Below, piece after piece: positions 26,557 to 36,006 of a stretch of DNA of 64,000 bases (its first letter is position 1; each line of letters begins with the position of its first letter). The notes under the pieces are model-generated. The model searched no databases, had not been told where the DNA came from, and was given only the letters and a program-made list of their open reading frames with translations. The position numbers and the translations under genes were made by a program. The DNA is from Vibrio furnissii CIP 102972 (lineage in GTDB: Bacteria > Pseudomonadota > Gammaproteobacteria > Enterobacterales > Vibrionaceae): positions 496,001 to 560,000 of the forward strand of contig NZ_ACZP01000014.1 in NCBI RefSeq assembly GCF_000176175.1, given 5' to 3'.

Positions 26557-27438
26557 TCAAAGGTTGAACTTGGGTTGAATGAAGTCAATGAAGGCCGAAA
26601 TGCGACGCGCCACATTAGACGATTTGTAATACACCGCATTGATGAATTCGCGATCCGAATGCAGCTTGCGGTGCGAATCCAACAGCGCAACCAAACGCCC
26701 GGCGGCGATGTCTTCTTTGACCATAAAGCCCGACAAACAGGCAATGCCATTGCCGGCAATCACCAACTGACGCACTGTTTCGCCGCTGCTACATGCAATC
26801 GTCGGTTCGATAAACTCAGTGCCATTGAGCGGCCAGATATTCAAGGTACGTGGCGCGGTGAAGCCAACGATATCGTGCTGATGCAACTCTTGCGGCGTGG
26901 TTGGGAACCCGCGCTGAGCGAGGTAATCCGGCGACGCCACAACATACAAAGCACTTTTCCCCAACGGCCGTGCATGCAAAGTCGAATCATTGAGTTTCCC
27001 GATACGAATCGCCACATCGGTGCGCTTTTCCAACAAATCGACAAAGCCTTCGTTGGAGGTCAGTTCCAGATCAATATCGGGATACGCGGCGTGAAATTCA
27101 CGCACCAAGGGCACCAGTTGGTGGAGCATAAATGGGCTGGCCGCATCAACGCGCAATTTGCCTTTGGGCAACTCGCCACGAGAGACGATGTCCTCTTCGG
27201 CCTGACGCAACTGTTGTAACCCAGCGCGTACCGATTCCACAAAGCGCTTGCCCTCTTCAGTCAGTTCCAGCCGCCGCGTGGTGCGATTTAAAATCGTGAT
27301 GCCCAGTTGCAGCTCCAACCGACTGACGGCACGCGAAACTTTCGCCACCTGCACATCCATCACTTCCGCCGCTTGCGAAAAGCTGCCGCTATCTACCACC
27401 GTGATGAGAATTTCCAAATCGTCCGAACGGGTCAGCAT
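26557..27438 (-). CDS. LysR-family transcriptional regulator
   Basis: A 293-residue LTTR. Helix-turn-helix: DLEILITVVDSGSFSQAAEV and KVSRAVSRLELQLGITILNR; effector domain from about residue 90 (GKLRVDAASPFMLHQLVP). ATG 27438 has GGAG at good spacing. It lies upstream of and parallel to the OYE gene (150 bases between) and divergent from an MFS exporter, so either or both could be its targets. Effector unknown. Confidence 0.92.
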   Translation of the reverse strand: MLTRSDDLEILITVVDSGSFSQAAEVMDVQVAKVSRAVSRLELQLGITILNRTTRRLELTEEGKRFVESVRAGLQQLRQAEEDIVSRGELPKGKLRVDAASPFMLHQLVPLVREFHAAYPDIDLELTSNEGFVDLLEKRTDVAIRIGKLNDSTLHARPLGKSALYVVASPDYLAQRGFPTTPQELHQHDIVGFTAPRTLNIWPLNGTEFIEPTIACSSGETVRQLVIAGNGIACLSGFMVKEDIAAGRLVALLDSHRKLHSDREFINAVYYKSSNVARRISAFIDFIQPKFNL

Positions 27439-27578
27439 ACGCACTCCATTTATTGCAAAAATCACAAAATTGTTTTGCTAATACTAGCGTTTTTCGCAAA
27501 TAAAAGCTCATGAATAATGCACGCCATCGCACAGCTCGCTTCACGTCACTGACGCTGAAGCACAACGAGGAAACTGTT

Positions 27579-28760
27579 ATGCCCATTGCTCTATTAGCTC
27601 TTACGCTCAGTGCGTTTGCCATCGGCACCACTGAGTTTGTCATCGTCGGCTTGATCCCGACCATGGCCCATGATCTGAATGTCTCACTCCCTTCGGCCGG
27701 TTTACTGGTCAGCCTATATGCGTTGGGCGTCGCCATCGGCGCGCCCGTGCTCACCGCCTTAACCGGTAGCTGGAATCGTAAACGTGTCCTGTTGTCTGTC
27801 ATGGCGCTATTTGTGGTCGGCAACGTGCTTGCTTGGCAATCTCCGGGTTACTCTACCTTGATTCTGGCCCGCATTTTGACTGGCCTTGCGCACGGGGTGT
27901 TCTTCTCGATAGGTTCCACCATCGCCACCGGACTGGTCTCCAAAGACAAAGCCGCCAGCGCGATTGCGATCATGTTTACCGGCCTGACTGTCGCTCTCGT
28001 CACCGGTGTGCCACTGGGAACTTACATCGGCCAAACCTTGGGTTGGCAAACCACCTTTTTGATCGTCGCGATTTTGGGTCTATTGGCTTTGATCGGAAGC
28101 GCATTTTTGGTGCCAAACAACCTGCCGCAACCGCCACGAACCACATTGACCGAGCAGGCCAAAGTGCTGGCACAGCCTCGCCTTCTGCTGGTGTTTGCCA
28201 TCACCGCACTGGGTTACGGCGGCACCTTCACAGCCTTTACTTTCATTGCACCGATTCTAGAAAACGTCTCTGGTTTTGCGTCAACCACCATCAGTATTTT
28301 GATGCTGGTGTACGGCGCCTCCGTTGCGGTGGGTAACATTTGGGGTGGCAAACTGGCCGACAAACATGGCCCAACTCGCGCGCTGACCATCATTTTTGCT
28401 GGCTTGAGCCTGATTCTGCTGCTGTTCACCTTTGCTGCGCCGCACCCTGTCGCTGCCGTGCTGATGGTCCTGATTTGGGGTGCCTTCGCTTTCGGTAACG
28501 TCCCTGGCTTACAAGTGTATGTGGTCAAACTGGCGGAACACTACACACCGAAAGCCGTTGATGTGGCATCGGGATTGAACATCGCTGCCTTTAACGTCGG
28601 CATTGCGCTCGGTTCATGGGGCGGCAGTATCGTGGTGAAAGAATCTGGATTGATGAGCACGCCATGGGTCGGCGCAATCATTGTCGCTGTCGCGTTGCTG
28701 CTCACCCGCTGGAGCCATCGCTTAGACCAACGTCAACCCGAGATTGCTCGCTCACTGTAA
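27579..28760 (+). CDS. MFS exporter (AraJ/YdhP-like, DHA1 family)
   Basis: A 393-residue twelve-helix major-facilitator protein. The N-terminal FAIGTTEFVIVGLIPTMAHD and the loop GAPVLTALTGSWNRKRVLL are typical of sugar/drug efflux members of the AraJ/YdhP group. The frame is open from 27510, but ATG 27579 has GAGGAAACTG upstream. Divergent from the LysR gene. Substrate unknown. Confidence 0.92.
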   Translation: MPIALLALTLSAFAIGTTEFVIVGLIPTMAHDLNVSLPSAGLLVSLYALGVAIGAPVLTALTGSWNRKRVLLSVMALFVVGNVLAWQSPGYSTLILARILTGLAHGVFFSIGSTIATGLVSKDKAASAIAIMFTGLTVALVTGVPLGTYIGQTLGWQTTFLIVAILGLLALIGSAFLVPNNLPQPPRTTLTEQAKVLAQPRLLLVFAITALGYGGTFTAFTFIAPILENVSGFASTTISILMLVYGASVAVGNIWGGKLADKHGPTRALTIIFAGLSLILLLFTFAAPHPVAAVLMVLIWGAFAFGNVPGLQVYVVKLAEHYTPKAVDVASGLNIAAFNVGIALGSWGGSIVVKESGLMSTPWVGAIIVAVALLLTRWSHRLDQRQPEIARSL

Positions 28761-28778
28761 CGGTCATTCATCAAACCC

Positions 28779-28804
28779 AAGCCCTCATTTGAGGGCTTTT
28801 TTTT
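28779..28804 (+). terminator. Rho-independent terminator after the MFS gene
   Basis: Stem AAGCCCTC-ATTT-GAGGGCTT followed by a run of eight or more T. Confidence 0.95.
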
Positions 28805-28862
28805 ATTGGTTTCCTGCCACGTCGTTTTACAATGTCACTCTGTATTTTCACTGGCTACCCCG

Positions 28863-29408
28863 ATGAATGCTCTCTGCCGAACCGACACTCTGCTGCGCCA
28901 AGACGACTTGCGCATGCGCTGCCTGCGCGCGGTGCAATCGCTCAATCTGCCCGATGGTTATCTCGGCGCCGGATTTCTGCGCAACGCCATCTGGGATGCG
29001 CTGCATGACAAGCGTGAGATGACGCCGCTCAACGATGTGGATGTGGTTTACTTTGACCGCGATGATTGCTCACTCGATACCGAGCAGCAGTGGCAACGTC
29101 AGCTCCATCACTTGGTGCCAGAGATTCGCTGGGAAGTGCGTAATCAGGCGCGCATGCACCTCAAACAGGGGCACGCACCGTACATCAGTTGCGGCGATGG
29201 GATTGCCCGTTGGGTGGAAGTACCAACGTGTGTCGGCGTGCGGCTGGAAGCCGATGGCCACCTGCACTTTTTTGCGCCCTTTGGCTTAGAAGAAAACTGG
29301 TCGTTGCAGGTGCGCATCAATCCCGATTTTCCCCAGCCTGAGATCTTTCGGCAGCGAATCGCGACCAAGCGCTGGCTGACGATTTGGCCGAAATTGCGTG
29401 TGAAGTAA
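28863..29408 (+). CDS. Nucleotidyltransferase-family protein (DUF925/PF06042-like)
   Basis: A 181-residue cytoplasmic protein of the small family typified by GAGFLRNAIWDALHD, PLNDVDVVYFDRDD and the C-terminal RINPDFPQPEIFRQRIATKR, where two Asp in DVDVVYFD resemble a nucleotidyltransferase metal site. The frame continues upstream to 28806, but ATG 28863 gives the normal family N-terminus. No clear Shine-Dalgarno was seen. Single gene; biochemical role unknown. Confidence 0.8.
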   Translation: MNALCRTDTLLRQDDLRMRCLRAVQSLNLPDGYLGAGFLRNAIWDALHDKREMTPLNDVDVVYFDRDDCSLDTEQQWQRQLHHLVPEIRWEVRNQARMHLKQGHAPYISCGDGIARWVEVPTCVGVRLEADGHLHFFAPFGLEENWSLQVRINPDFPQPEIFRQRIATKRWLTIWPKLRVK

Positions 29409-29436
29409 AAACGGCCCACCCCAAGGGTGAGCCGCG
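29408..29436 (-). terminator. Terminator for the minus-strand EamA gene
   Basis: Read on the minus strand: stem CGGCTCACCC-TTG-GGGTGGGCCG with one mismatch, then TTTTT. It lies about 25 bases past the stop of the EamA gene. Confidence 0.7.
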
Positions 29437-29460
29437 CAATCCGTTCATCGGGTTTATTCG

Positions 29461-30414
29461 TTAATCGGGTTTGATGGTGGGGTTGAGGCTGACTCGGCGA
29501 CGCGTCAGCAGCTGCTTGATCCAGCCATGACCGCTGACCAGCACAATGCCACCAATCACCATCACGGAACCATACAAGAATCCCGCTTCGATTTTCTCAC
29601 CGAGAATCAATGCGCCCAACACCACGCCATACAGCGGGGTCATAAACGACAGCACGCCAAGGCGCGAGGCGATGTACGTATTGAGCATCCAGAACCAAAC
29701 CAGAAAGCCGCCAAACGAAATAATTAAGGTTTGAAACGCGACACTGGCGAGCGCCAATGGCGTTGGATTGATGGCCGTTTGATCCATCCAAATGGCCGCG
29801 CCAATCAGCACCACAAACGCCACCACCAGTTGATAAAGCAAGGTTTGTTCGGAAGAGACATTGGCCAGTTTCGAGCTGCGAATCAGCACCGTGGTTAATC
29901 CCCATGAGACACCCGCCAGCAGCGCCAAAAAATCGCCCCACAGCATGTCGGGTTGCGTGGACACCGCAGTCCCCGGATGCCACAAAAACGCCACCGCAAT
30001 CCCGGCAAATGCGAGCAAAATGCCACACCATTGCACGGGCGACAGACGCTCCGAATCAATCAGAAAATGGAGGATCAACGCGCTGAACACCGGCGAGGTA
30101 TAGAGGAAAATCACCGCGTGCGATGCCGAGGTGTAACGCAGCGCTTCGCCAAGAAACAGGTATTCGAGTGCAAACAGGGCGCCCACCGCCAATCCGGGCT
30201 TCCAGTTGCCATCGGCAAACACCAGTTTTCTACCGCGCAGCAGCACATACGCCATCACCAAAACGGCTGCAATGCCCGAGCGCATCCCAATTTGCAAGAT
30301 CGGGGCAATGTCGTTGCCGGTGGATTTTAGTGCAATTTGCTGCAAGCCCATGGTGAAACAGAACACCACCATGATGCCGAGCGCCATGCCATCGATTGGT
30401 TTGCGCGACGTCAT
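29461..30414 (-). CDS. EamA/DMT-superfamily transporter
   Basis: A 317-residue ten-helix transporter with two EamA repeats (first MALGIMVVFCFTMGLQQIAL; second around DFLALLAGVSWGLTTVLIRS). Its divergent neighbour is an AraC-family gene, and a 46-base inverted-repeat structure lies between them, so it is the likely target of that regulator. Substrate unknown. Confidence 0.9.
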   Translation of the reverse strand: MTSRKPIDGMALGIMVVFCFTMGLQQIALKSTGNDIAPILQIGMRSGIAAVLVMAYVLLRGRKLVFADGNWKPGLAVGALFALEYLFLGEALRYTSASHAVIFLYTSPVFSALILHFLIDSERLSPVQWCGILLAFAGIAVAFLWHPGTAVSTQPDMLWGDFLALLAGVSWGLTTVLIRSSKLANVSSEQTLLYQLVVAFVVLIGAAIWMDQTAINPTPLALASVAFQTLIISFGGFLVWFWMLNTYIASRLGVLSFMTPLYGVVLGALILGEKIEAGFLYGSVMVIGGIVLVSGHGWIKQLLTRRRVSLNPTIKPD

Positions 30415-30448
30415 TCTTGTTATCCATATGATTGATGATGGCTACATT

Positions 30449-30494
30449 ATGCGTTGTCGTGATTCAGACATATAGCTAGAATCTGACAACGCAT
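30449..30494. promoter_or_regulatory. Large inverted repeat between EamA and AraC genes
   Basis: Outer arms ATGCGTTGTC (30449-30458) and GACAACGCAT (30485-30494) are perfect 10-base complements; inner GATTC (30461-30465) and GAATC (30479-30483) are also paired. The symmetry centre lies midway between the divergent genes, as expected of an operator for a dimeric AraC-type regulator. Confidence 0.7.
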
Positions 30495-30518
30495 AGCGTT
30501 GATGTGACAGAGTGACCC

Positions 30519-31310
30519 ATGAGTATTTTAACCAAACAGCTGCATACCCCACCGTTCAGCACCACATTGCCTGCGCCATTGGTGTTTCGCACCGCTTGTA
30601 TGCCTGCCGATGCGGCCTATCCGCGCCATAGCCACCCTTGGGGCGAATTCGTTTACTCGTTCAGCGGGGTGATGGAAGTGAAAGTCGGCAGCCGCCAGTA
30701 TTTGACGCCATCACAATATGGCTTGTGGCTGCCGCCGAATGTTGAACATCAAGGGCTCAACCGCTACGAAACCTGCCACAGTTCGCTGTATGTGGATGAA
30801 AGTTTGTGCCATCACATGCCGCAGCACACCTGCGCGCTGGAAATCAGTCCGTTGGTGATCGCGCTGCTGGAGCATCTGCGCCAAACGCTAATCACGCCGC
30901 CCTACCGTGACGAGGAGTTTCGCTTGTTGCAAGTGTTGGTCGAACAGCTGACCCACGCCACGCCGATTGGCAGCTATCTGCCCACCTCAACCGACCCACT
31001 GCTTAGCAAAGTGCTGACGTGGCTGGAGCAAGATCCCGCCAGCAACGCCTCATTGCAAACACTGGCCAAGCAAGCCCATACCACGGAACGCACCCTGATG
31101 CGCCGCGCTCAGCGCGATTTAGGCATCTCGGTGTCGGAATGGCGTCAGCGCCTGCGCGTGGTGAAAGCCATGCCAATGCTCGAAGCAGGCGATAAAGTGG
31201 AGAACATCGCTCATGATCTCGGCTACGCCAGCGCATCGGCCTTCATTGCCATGTTCCGCCGCTTGATGGGCGTCACGCCCGACGAATACCGTCGCAATCT
31301 CGGGGCCTGA
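30519..31310 (+). CDS. AraC-family transcriptional regulator
   Basis: A 263-residue regulator with an N-terminal cupin (AYPRHSHPWGEFVYSFSGVM, with His residues at the ligand site) and a C-terminal double helix-turn-helix (TLAKQAHTTERTLMRRAQRD; VENIAHDLGYASASAFIAMF with RLMGVTPDEYRR). Divergent from an EamA exporter, a common arrangement in which the regulator turns on efflux of its ligand. Confidence 0.92.
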   Translation: MSILTKQLHTPPFSTTLPAPLVFRTACMPADAAYPRHSHPWGEFVYSFSGVMEVKVGSRQYLTPSQYGLWLPPNVEHQGLNRYETCHSSLYVDESLCHHMPQHTCALEISPLVIALLEHLRQTLITPPYRDEEFRLLQVLVEQLTHATPIGSYLPTSTDPLLSKVLTWLEQDPASNASLQTLAKQAHTTERTLMRRAQRDLGISVSEWRQRLRVVKAMPMLEAGDKVENIAHDLGYASASAFIAMFRRLMGVTPDEYRRNLGA

Positions 31311-31397
31311 AGAACCTAAATTGGAATCGGCATCATGGAGAAACCACGCGCTATCACCCATAATCAGCTCATCGGAAACCTCACAAGGAAGAAGAGT

Positions 31398-31772
31398 ATG
31401 TCAACCTTTCACTGGAAAGCGGCGTGTTTAGCGCTGCTTTTGGCCCTGCCCGCGGCGCCATTGCTGGCATCTGAGCGCTCAGAACTGGCATGGCAAATGA
31501 TTGATAGTGGCGCTCTGGTGGTAGATGTGCGCACGCCAGATGAGTTTGCCGAGGGCCATGTGGAGAACGCCCACAATATTCCGCTCAGTGATGTCGCGAC
31601 TGGTTTTGCAGCGATTGATAAAGACCAACCGATCGTGGTCTATTGTCGCAGCGGAAACCGCTCTGCCATGGCGATGCAAGCGCTGCTAGAACAAGGCTTT
31701 ACCAACGTGCACAACGGCGGCGGCCTAACCGAAATGCAAAACACCCGCTTAGAGCTGACGCCGCTTAATTAA
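31398..31772 (+). CDS. Periplasmic rhodanese (PspE-like)
   Basis: A 124-residue protein: signal peptide (residues 1-25, ending PLLASE) then one rhodanese domain with LVVDVRTPDEFAEGHVENAH and active-site loop VVYCRSGNRSA (Cys83). It transfers sulfur or handles thiols in the periplasm. ATG 31398 follows AAGGAAGAAGAG; the 63-base upstream extension has no such site. It is the last normally composed gene before the AT-rich region. Confidence 0.9.
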   Translation: MSTFHWKAACLALLLALPAAPLLASERSELAWQMIDSGALVVDVRTPDEFAEGHVENAHNIPLSDVATGFAAIDKDQPIVVYCRSGNRSAMAMQALLEQGFTNVHNGGGLTEMQNTRLELTPLN

Positions 31773-31783
31773 AGCATATGTGG

Positions 31784-32734
31784 TTATATACTCAGAATCA
31801 TCTCCACTCTACGGTTTTTCTTCCGTTGCTCCAAAATCGCATTATTCGCAATGGGCTCAGAATCGCCTCTGGCTTCAATGACGATTTGCTCTGGGTCGAC
31901 ACCTAACTCCACTAAAATATTTGAAATAGTCACCGCCCTTCTGAGAGACAAAGCATAGTTATATTGGTTTGAGCCTTGATTATCAGCATGACCGACCAAA
32001 AGCACTTTTATACGGCTATCTTTAGAAATACAATCGATCACCTTAGAATAAACAAAAACATCTTCCAGTGCCTCATAGTGAATATCAAATCCGAAGTGGA
32101 AGGCGTACTGTCCAGAGAGCATGTTTTCTATACTTTCAGCGCACATATCTTTGGGAATATGATATTCAATGGGGCTATTATTCATCATCGGTTCGACCTG
32201 ACTACTATCAATAACCATTTCAGCTGGTCTCGATTGCAATATATCACTAGTAACAACTTGATTGTCCACCGGGAAATAGTAATTCACACCAAGTGATATC
32301 ATATTTATTTTATGACCATCAACAGCATCACCTTTAAATATGTATTGATTATCAAGATGTAACCTAACATTTGAATCAACATTTAAGGCGAGTCCAATAC
32401 TCCCCCCTTTCGAAAAATCCATGTCATGTTCATAAACACCAAACCTTGTGTAGAAGTCCATATAATCATTGATAGGTATAGACATTTTTCCTGAAAAGCT
32501 CACCAAATTAGACAAATATTCAACACTGGTATTTCTGAAATGATGAAAACCTAACTCTGCAGAAAGATACCCTAAAAACTCTTCACCAACGACGCCTTGT
32601 AAATAACCGCTATTCCCACAATCAATACAATCATCAAAAGATGAAGCATTTCTTCCTGCATATCCTCCAATATATGTATTAGATTCAACATAAAAAGATG
32701 TAAATAACAAAAAACAAAAAACTAAACGGAACAT
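31784..32734 (-). CDS. OmpA-family outer-membrane protein at the edge of the pilus locus
   Basis: A 316-residue protein with signal peptide MFRLVFCFLLFTSFYVES, an N-terminal part of about 150 residues with alternating patterns and Gly/aromatic content fitting a small beta-barrel (TYIGGYAGRNAS; LGVNYYFPV), and a C-terminal OmpA peptidoglycan-binding domain (VLLVGHADNQGSNQYNYALS then LRRA; EARGDSEP; KKNRRVEMIL). The body is AT-rich like the pilus genes. It is divergent from the pilin across 231 bases. It probably anchors outer membrane to peptidoglycan; a role in supporting the pilus is inference. Confidence 0.85.
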   Translation of the reverse strand: MFRLVFCFLLFTSFYVESNTYIGGYAGRNASSFDDCIDCGNSGYLQGVVGEEFLGYLSAELGFHHFRNTSVEYLSNLVSFSGKMSIPINDYMDFYTRFGVYEHDMDFSKGGSIGLALNVDSNVRLHLDNQYIFKGDAVDGHKINMISLGVNYYFPVDNQVVTSDILQSRPAEMVIDSSQVEPMMNNSPIEYHIPKDMCAESIENMLSGQYAFHFGFDIHYEALEDVFVYSKVIDCISKDSRIKVLLVGHADNQGSNQYNYALSLRRAVTISNILVELGVDPEQIVIEARGDSEPIANNAILEQRKKNRRVEMILSI

Positions 32735-32965
32735 AAAACCAAATTACCTATAGTAATACACTATCAATTAAAATCGTAACTAGTTGATTTTGTTGAATAA
32801 TTTAAAGTAACTTTCTTTAACTACCTTTCCAAAGATCAATCAGTAAGATTCATCCTCGTCCAGTAAGGATATGAAAAACCGTTAGGCAGACACTTAACAA
32901 CATAATTTAAAATTGGAAGCAGTCAAGCAACAAAAAATGTGTACTGTGTTTAGAGAAAAATAAAT
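32735..32965. promoter_or_regulatory. AT-rich divergent promoter region, ompA-like / pilin
   Basis: Gene-free 231 bases between two divergent surface-protein genes. Very AT-rich, with no single operator or attenuator that I can defend. It is the expected binding place for the ToxR-like regulator encoded about 6 kb away in the same locus. Confidence 0.4.
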
Positions 32966-33517
32966 ATGACTCATACTAAATTATTAATTTTACCAGCAAT
33001 TATTTCAGTGTTTTTATCCACCACTGCGGTCGCAGATCCAAGCGCAGGAACGGGTACAATCACATTCTCTGGTGCAATTATTGATGCACCTTGCTATATC
33101 GCACCAGGAAGTGACGAACAAACAATTTCACTCGGTCAGGTCAATAAATCACTTCTGGCGTCAGGTGGTGAAACAGCGGATGTGCCATTTTCTATTAAAT
33201 TAGATGGCTGTGATCTAGACACGATAAAAAATGTAACGGTCACATTTAAAGGTGAACCTGCAGACACATCTAAAAAATCTCTCGCAATTAATGGGACAGC
33301 ATCAGGCGCTGCCGTTGCACTGATGGAATTTGAAGGTGACAGAATTACACTTGGTCAGCCGACCAATAACATTAATCTTGTTGATGGATCCAATGAACTG
33401 AAGTTCAAAGCAAAAATGACAGGTGTACAAATCCCTAACGGTGAAGGTGTTGAACTTGCACCAATTAATGTCGGTAACTTTACTGCAGTAACCGACTTCA
33501 TCTTAGAATATAACTAA
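32966..33517 (+). CDS. Major fimbrial subunit (chaperone-usher pilin)
   Basis: A 183-residue pilin with signal peptide MTHTKLLILPAIISVFLSTTAVA. The mature protein has the type-1/Pap pilin pattern: N-terminal donor strand (GTGTITFSGAIIDAPC), a disulfide pair (DAPCYIAPG and LDGCDL) and a C-terminal beta strand ending FILEYN with the penultimate Tyr recognised by the chaperone. First gene of pilin-usher-chaperone-minor pilin-adhesin, the order of Pap/MR-P (pi-type) operons. A short hairpin TGACA-GGGA-TGTCA follows in the 41-base gap to the usher and may damp readthrough. Confidence 0.92.
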   Translation: MTHTKLLILPAIISVFLSTTAVADPSAGTGTITFSGAIIDAPCYIAPGSDEQTISLGQVNKSLLASGGETADVPFSIKLDGCDLDTIKNVTVTFKGEPADTSKKSLAINGTASGAAVALMEFEGDRITLGQPTNNINLVDGSNELKFKAKMTGVQIPNGEGVELAPINVGNFTAVTDFILEYN

Positions 33518-33558
33518 TAAAAAAATGACAGGGATGTCAGATAAATAAGAGTTATACA

Positions 33559-36006
33559 ATGACACATATTCACCCACGTTTGTTACTAATACTGGCGTTA
33601 TTGGCTCCAATAATTCAGGCAACTGAGTTCAATCTAGATCTGCTCAGTACTGAAGAAAAGCAGTCTATTGATTTTTCAAAATTTGAATCAGATAACTTCA
33701 TACTTCCTGGTAAATACGAACTCAGTATATATGTCAATAATGTTAATACTGCCAGAATGCTTAATATCAATATCTATGAATCATTGATATCGGGTACTTA
33801 CGTATGCATTGATAATGAACTCGTTGATTTAATTGGAATGAAAACAACAATTAAAGATGCGATCATCTTTGATGAGCAAGGATGTATGAATTCCGAACTA
33901 TTCGATATACATACCGACGTATCTCTAGTCAACGACAGCCTGACTGTAACGATACCAAAGCAAAACTTGGAATACAGTGATAGTTACTGGGACCCGTCGG
34001 AACGCTGGGTTACCGGAGAGACAGGGTTAATCATTGATTACAATACTAACTTTAGCCATCGTAAATCCACCGACGGAACATCAAAAAATTCTTCTGCTTA
34101 TGGTGTTGCCGGGCTAAATTTCGACCGTTGGCGATTCAGAACGGAGTGGCAAACTTCAACACGCAGTAACTCGGGCAATAGCGAACACACTGGATTAGTT
34201 GCCAACCGATATTATGCTTATACCGACATCAAAACACTTGAAAGTCGAGTAACAATTGGTGAATCAACGCTCACATCAAAAATATTCGACAACTTTTTAT
34301 ATCAAGGCATAAACCTGACCACGAACGAATCCATGATTCCACCGCACCTTCGTGGTTACGCGCCTGTGATATCGGGTTTTGCGCAAACAAACGCAAAAGT
34401 GATCGTGACACAAAACAATCGAATTCTCTACGAAACGACCGTACCACAAGGATTCTTTAAAATAGAAGATCTCGACAGGCAAATCAGTGGCAAACTGGAT
34501 ATTCGAATTGAAGAGGCTGATGGGAGTGTACAAGAATTCACCTACAATACATCATCAATACCTTATTTAACTCGACCAGGAACACTACGATACAACCTAA
34601 CTGTGGGGCAACCCAATGATAATCAGCATAATAAAATAGCATCTGGTTTTTTATTTGGTGAGACATCTTGGGGAGTTAACAATGGTTGGTCACTTTACAA
34701 TGGTATCATCGCTAGTGACTACTATAGTAATTTTGCGATTGGCACTGGTTGGGACTTAGATAATTTAGGAGCGGTCTCCTTTGACTGGAGTCATTCAAAT
34801 TCTAAATATTCTTTTAATCAGCATTCCCACGCTCAAGGAAATTCTTATAAAATTAACTATTCAAAAGAATTTAGCGACTTATCTAGCCAAGTAACATTTG
34901 CAGGTTACAAATTTTCAGACAAGAACTACATGTCAATGTCTGATGCTATCAGTGCAAAAAGCAAAGATATTATCAATAAAAATGAGAAAGAGACTTATGT
35001 GATCGTGCTAAGTAAACAGTTTGATCAATCCAATCTTTCAACATTTATAGATTATACCAAAAACTCATATTGGGATAATAATTCCAATGAAAGATATAGC
35101 GTTTCTATATCGGGTTATACCGAGCTGTTCGATGTAAAAAACATCAACTGGTCACTAATTGGTTATCGAACATATAGCGATATAAATTCAGAAAATGGGT
35201 ATTACTTGAATATCTCTGTGCCACTAGGAAAGGCTCGAATGTCTTACCATAACTCTTCGTACGCAGGGAATATGACACATAATGCGAGTTATTCCAGTAG
35301 GAATAATAATGACAACTATGTCGTCACACTCAACAAAAATCGAGATATCAACGGAATTTCCGGTTACTACACACATGATTCAACCATGGCCAAAGTCGCA
35401 ATAAATGGTAGTTCTTACTCTGACCATTCTCGAACAGAGAATATAAACATTCAAGGTGGACTAACAGCAACTAAGTATGGGGCAGTTCTACACAATAATT
35501 CCGTAGCAAACAGTAGTCGAATTTTTGTAACGACACCTAAAAGCAAAGACGTTCATATTGATGGTAATGGCATATCTAATCCAACAAATAGAAAAGGAAA
35601 TGCCATCGTTAGTAATATCAATGCTTATAAACGAAGTTCAGTGTCAGTCGATGTCGATAATTTACCAGACAATACGGAGATATTAAGCAATTCTGTATCT
35701 ACGTTTACGCTCACAGATGGTGCAATTGCCTACCATAAGTTTGACGTTCTACATGGTCAAAAAGGCATGATCAACATTCGACTAGAAAATGGCTCATATG
35801 TTCCATTTTCATCAGTGATTGAAAATGGTGAAGGTCAATATATGGGTATGTTTACTGAGAATGGCAATGCGTATGTATCTGGTATAAATTTTGGTGAATA
35901 TGCATACGTTAATCTAGATAACACAAATAGATGTCGCATCTATTTGGATGAGAACATATTTACAGAATATTCTATTTGTAGAAAGGTAGATAACAACCAT
36001 GAATAA
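33559..36006 (+). CDS. Outer-membrane fimbrial usher
   Basis: An 815-residue PapC/FimD-type usher that forms the pilus-assembly pore. A signal peptide (to about residue 21) precedes the N-terminal chaperone-binding domain (FNLDLLSTEEKQSIDFSKFE). The barrel and plug region has the invariant MIPPHLRGYAPVISGFAQTN and ILYETTVPQGFFKIEDL. C-terminal domains end with a cysteine pair (NRCRIY and YSICRK). Length is at the short end for the family. Strongly AT-rich with many AAT/ATA codons unlike flanking genes. The stop overlaps the chaperone start by 8 bases. Confidence 0.95.
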   Translation: MTHIHPRLLLILALLAPIIQATEFNLDLLSTEEKQSIDFSKFESDNFILPGKYELSIYVNNVNTARMLNINIYESLISGTYVCIDNELVDLIGMKTTIKDAIIFDEQGCMNSELFDIHTDVSLVNDSLTVTIPKQNLEYSDSYWDPSERWVTGETGLIIDYNTNFSHRKSTDGTSKNSSAYGVAGLNFDRWRFRTEWQTSTRSNSGNSEHTGLVANRYYAYTDIKTLESRVTIGESTLTSKIFDNFLYQGINLTTNESMIPPHLRGYAPVISGFAQTNAKVIVTQNNRILYETTVPQGFFKIEDLDRQISGKLDIRIEEADGSVQEFTYNTSSIPYLTRPGTLRYNLTVGQPNDNQHNKIASGFLFGETSWGVNNGWSLYNGIIASDYYSNFAIGTGWDLDNLGAVSFDWSHSNSKYSFNQHSHAQGNSYKINYSKEFSDLSSQVTFAGYKFSDKNYMSMSDAISAKSKDIINKNEKETYVIVLSKQFDQSNLSTFIDYTKNSYWDNNSNERYSVSISGYTELFDVKNINWSLIGYRTYSDINSENGYYLNISVPLGKARMSYHNSSYAGNMTHNASYSSRNNNDNYVVTLNKNRDINGISGYYTHDSTMAKVAINGSSYSDHSRTENINIQGGLTATKYGAVLHNNSVANSSRIFVTTPKSKDVHIDGNGISNPTNRKGNAIVSNINAYKRSSVSVDVDNLPDNTEILSNSVSTFTLTDGAIAYHKFDVLHGQKGMINIRLENGSYVPFSSVIENGEGQYMGMFTENGNAYVSGINFGEYAYVNLDNTNRCRIYLDENIFTEYSICRKVDNNHE

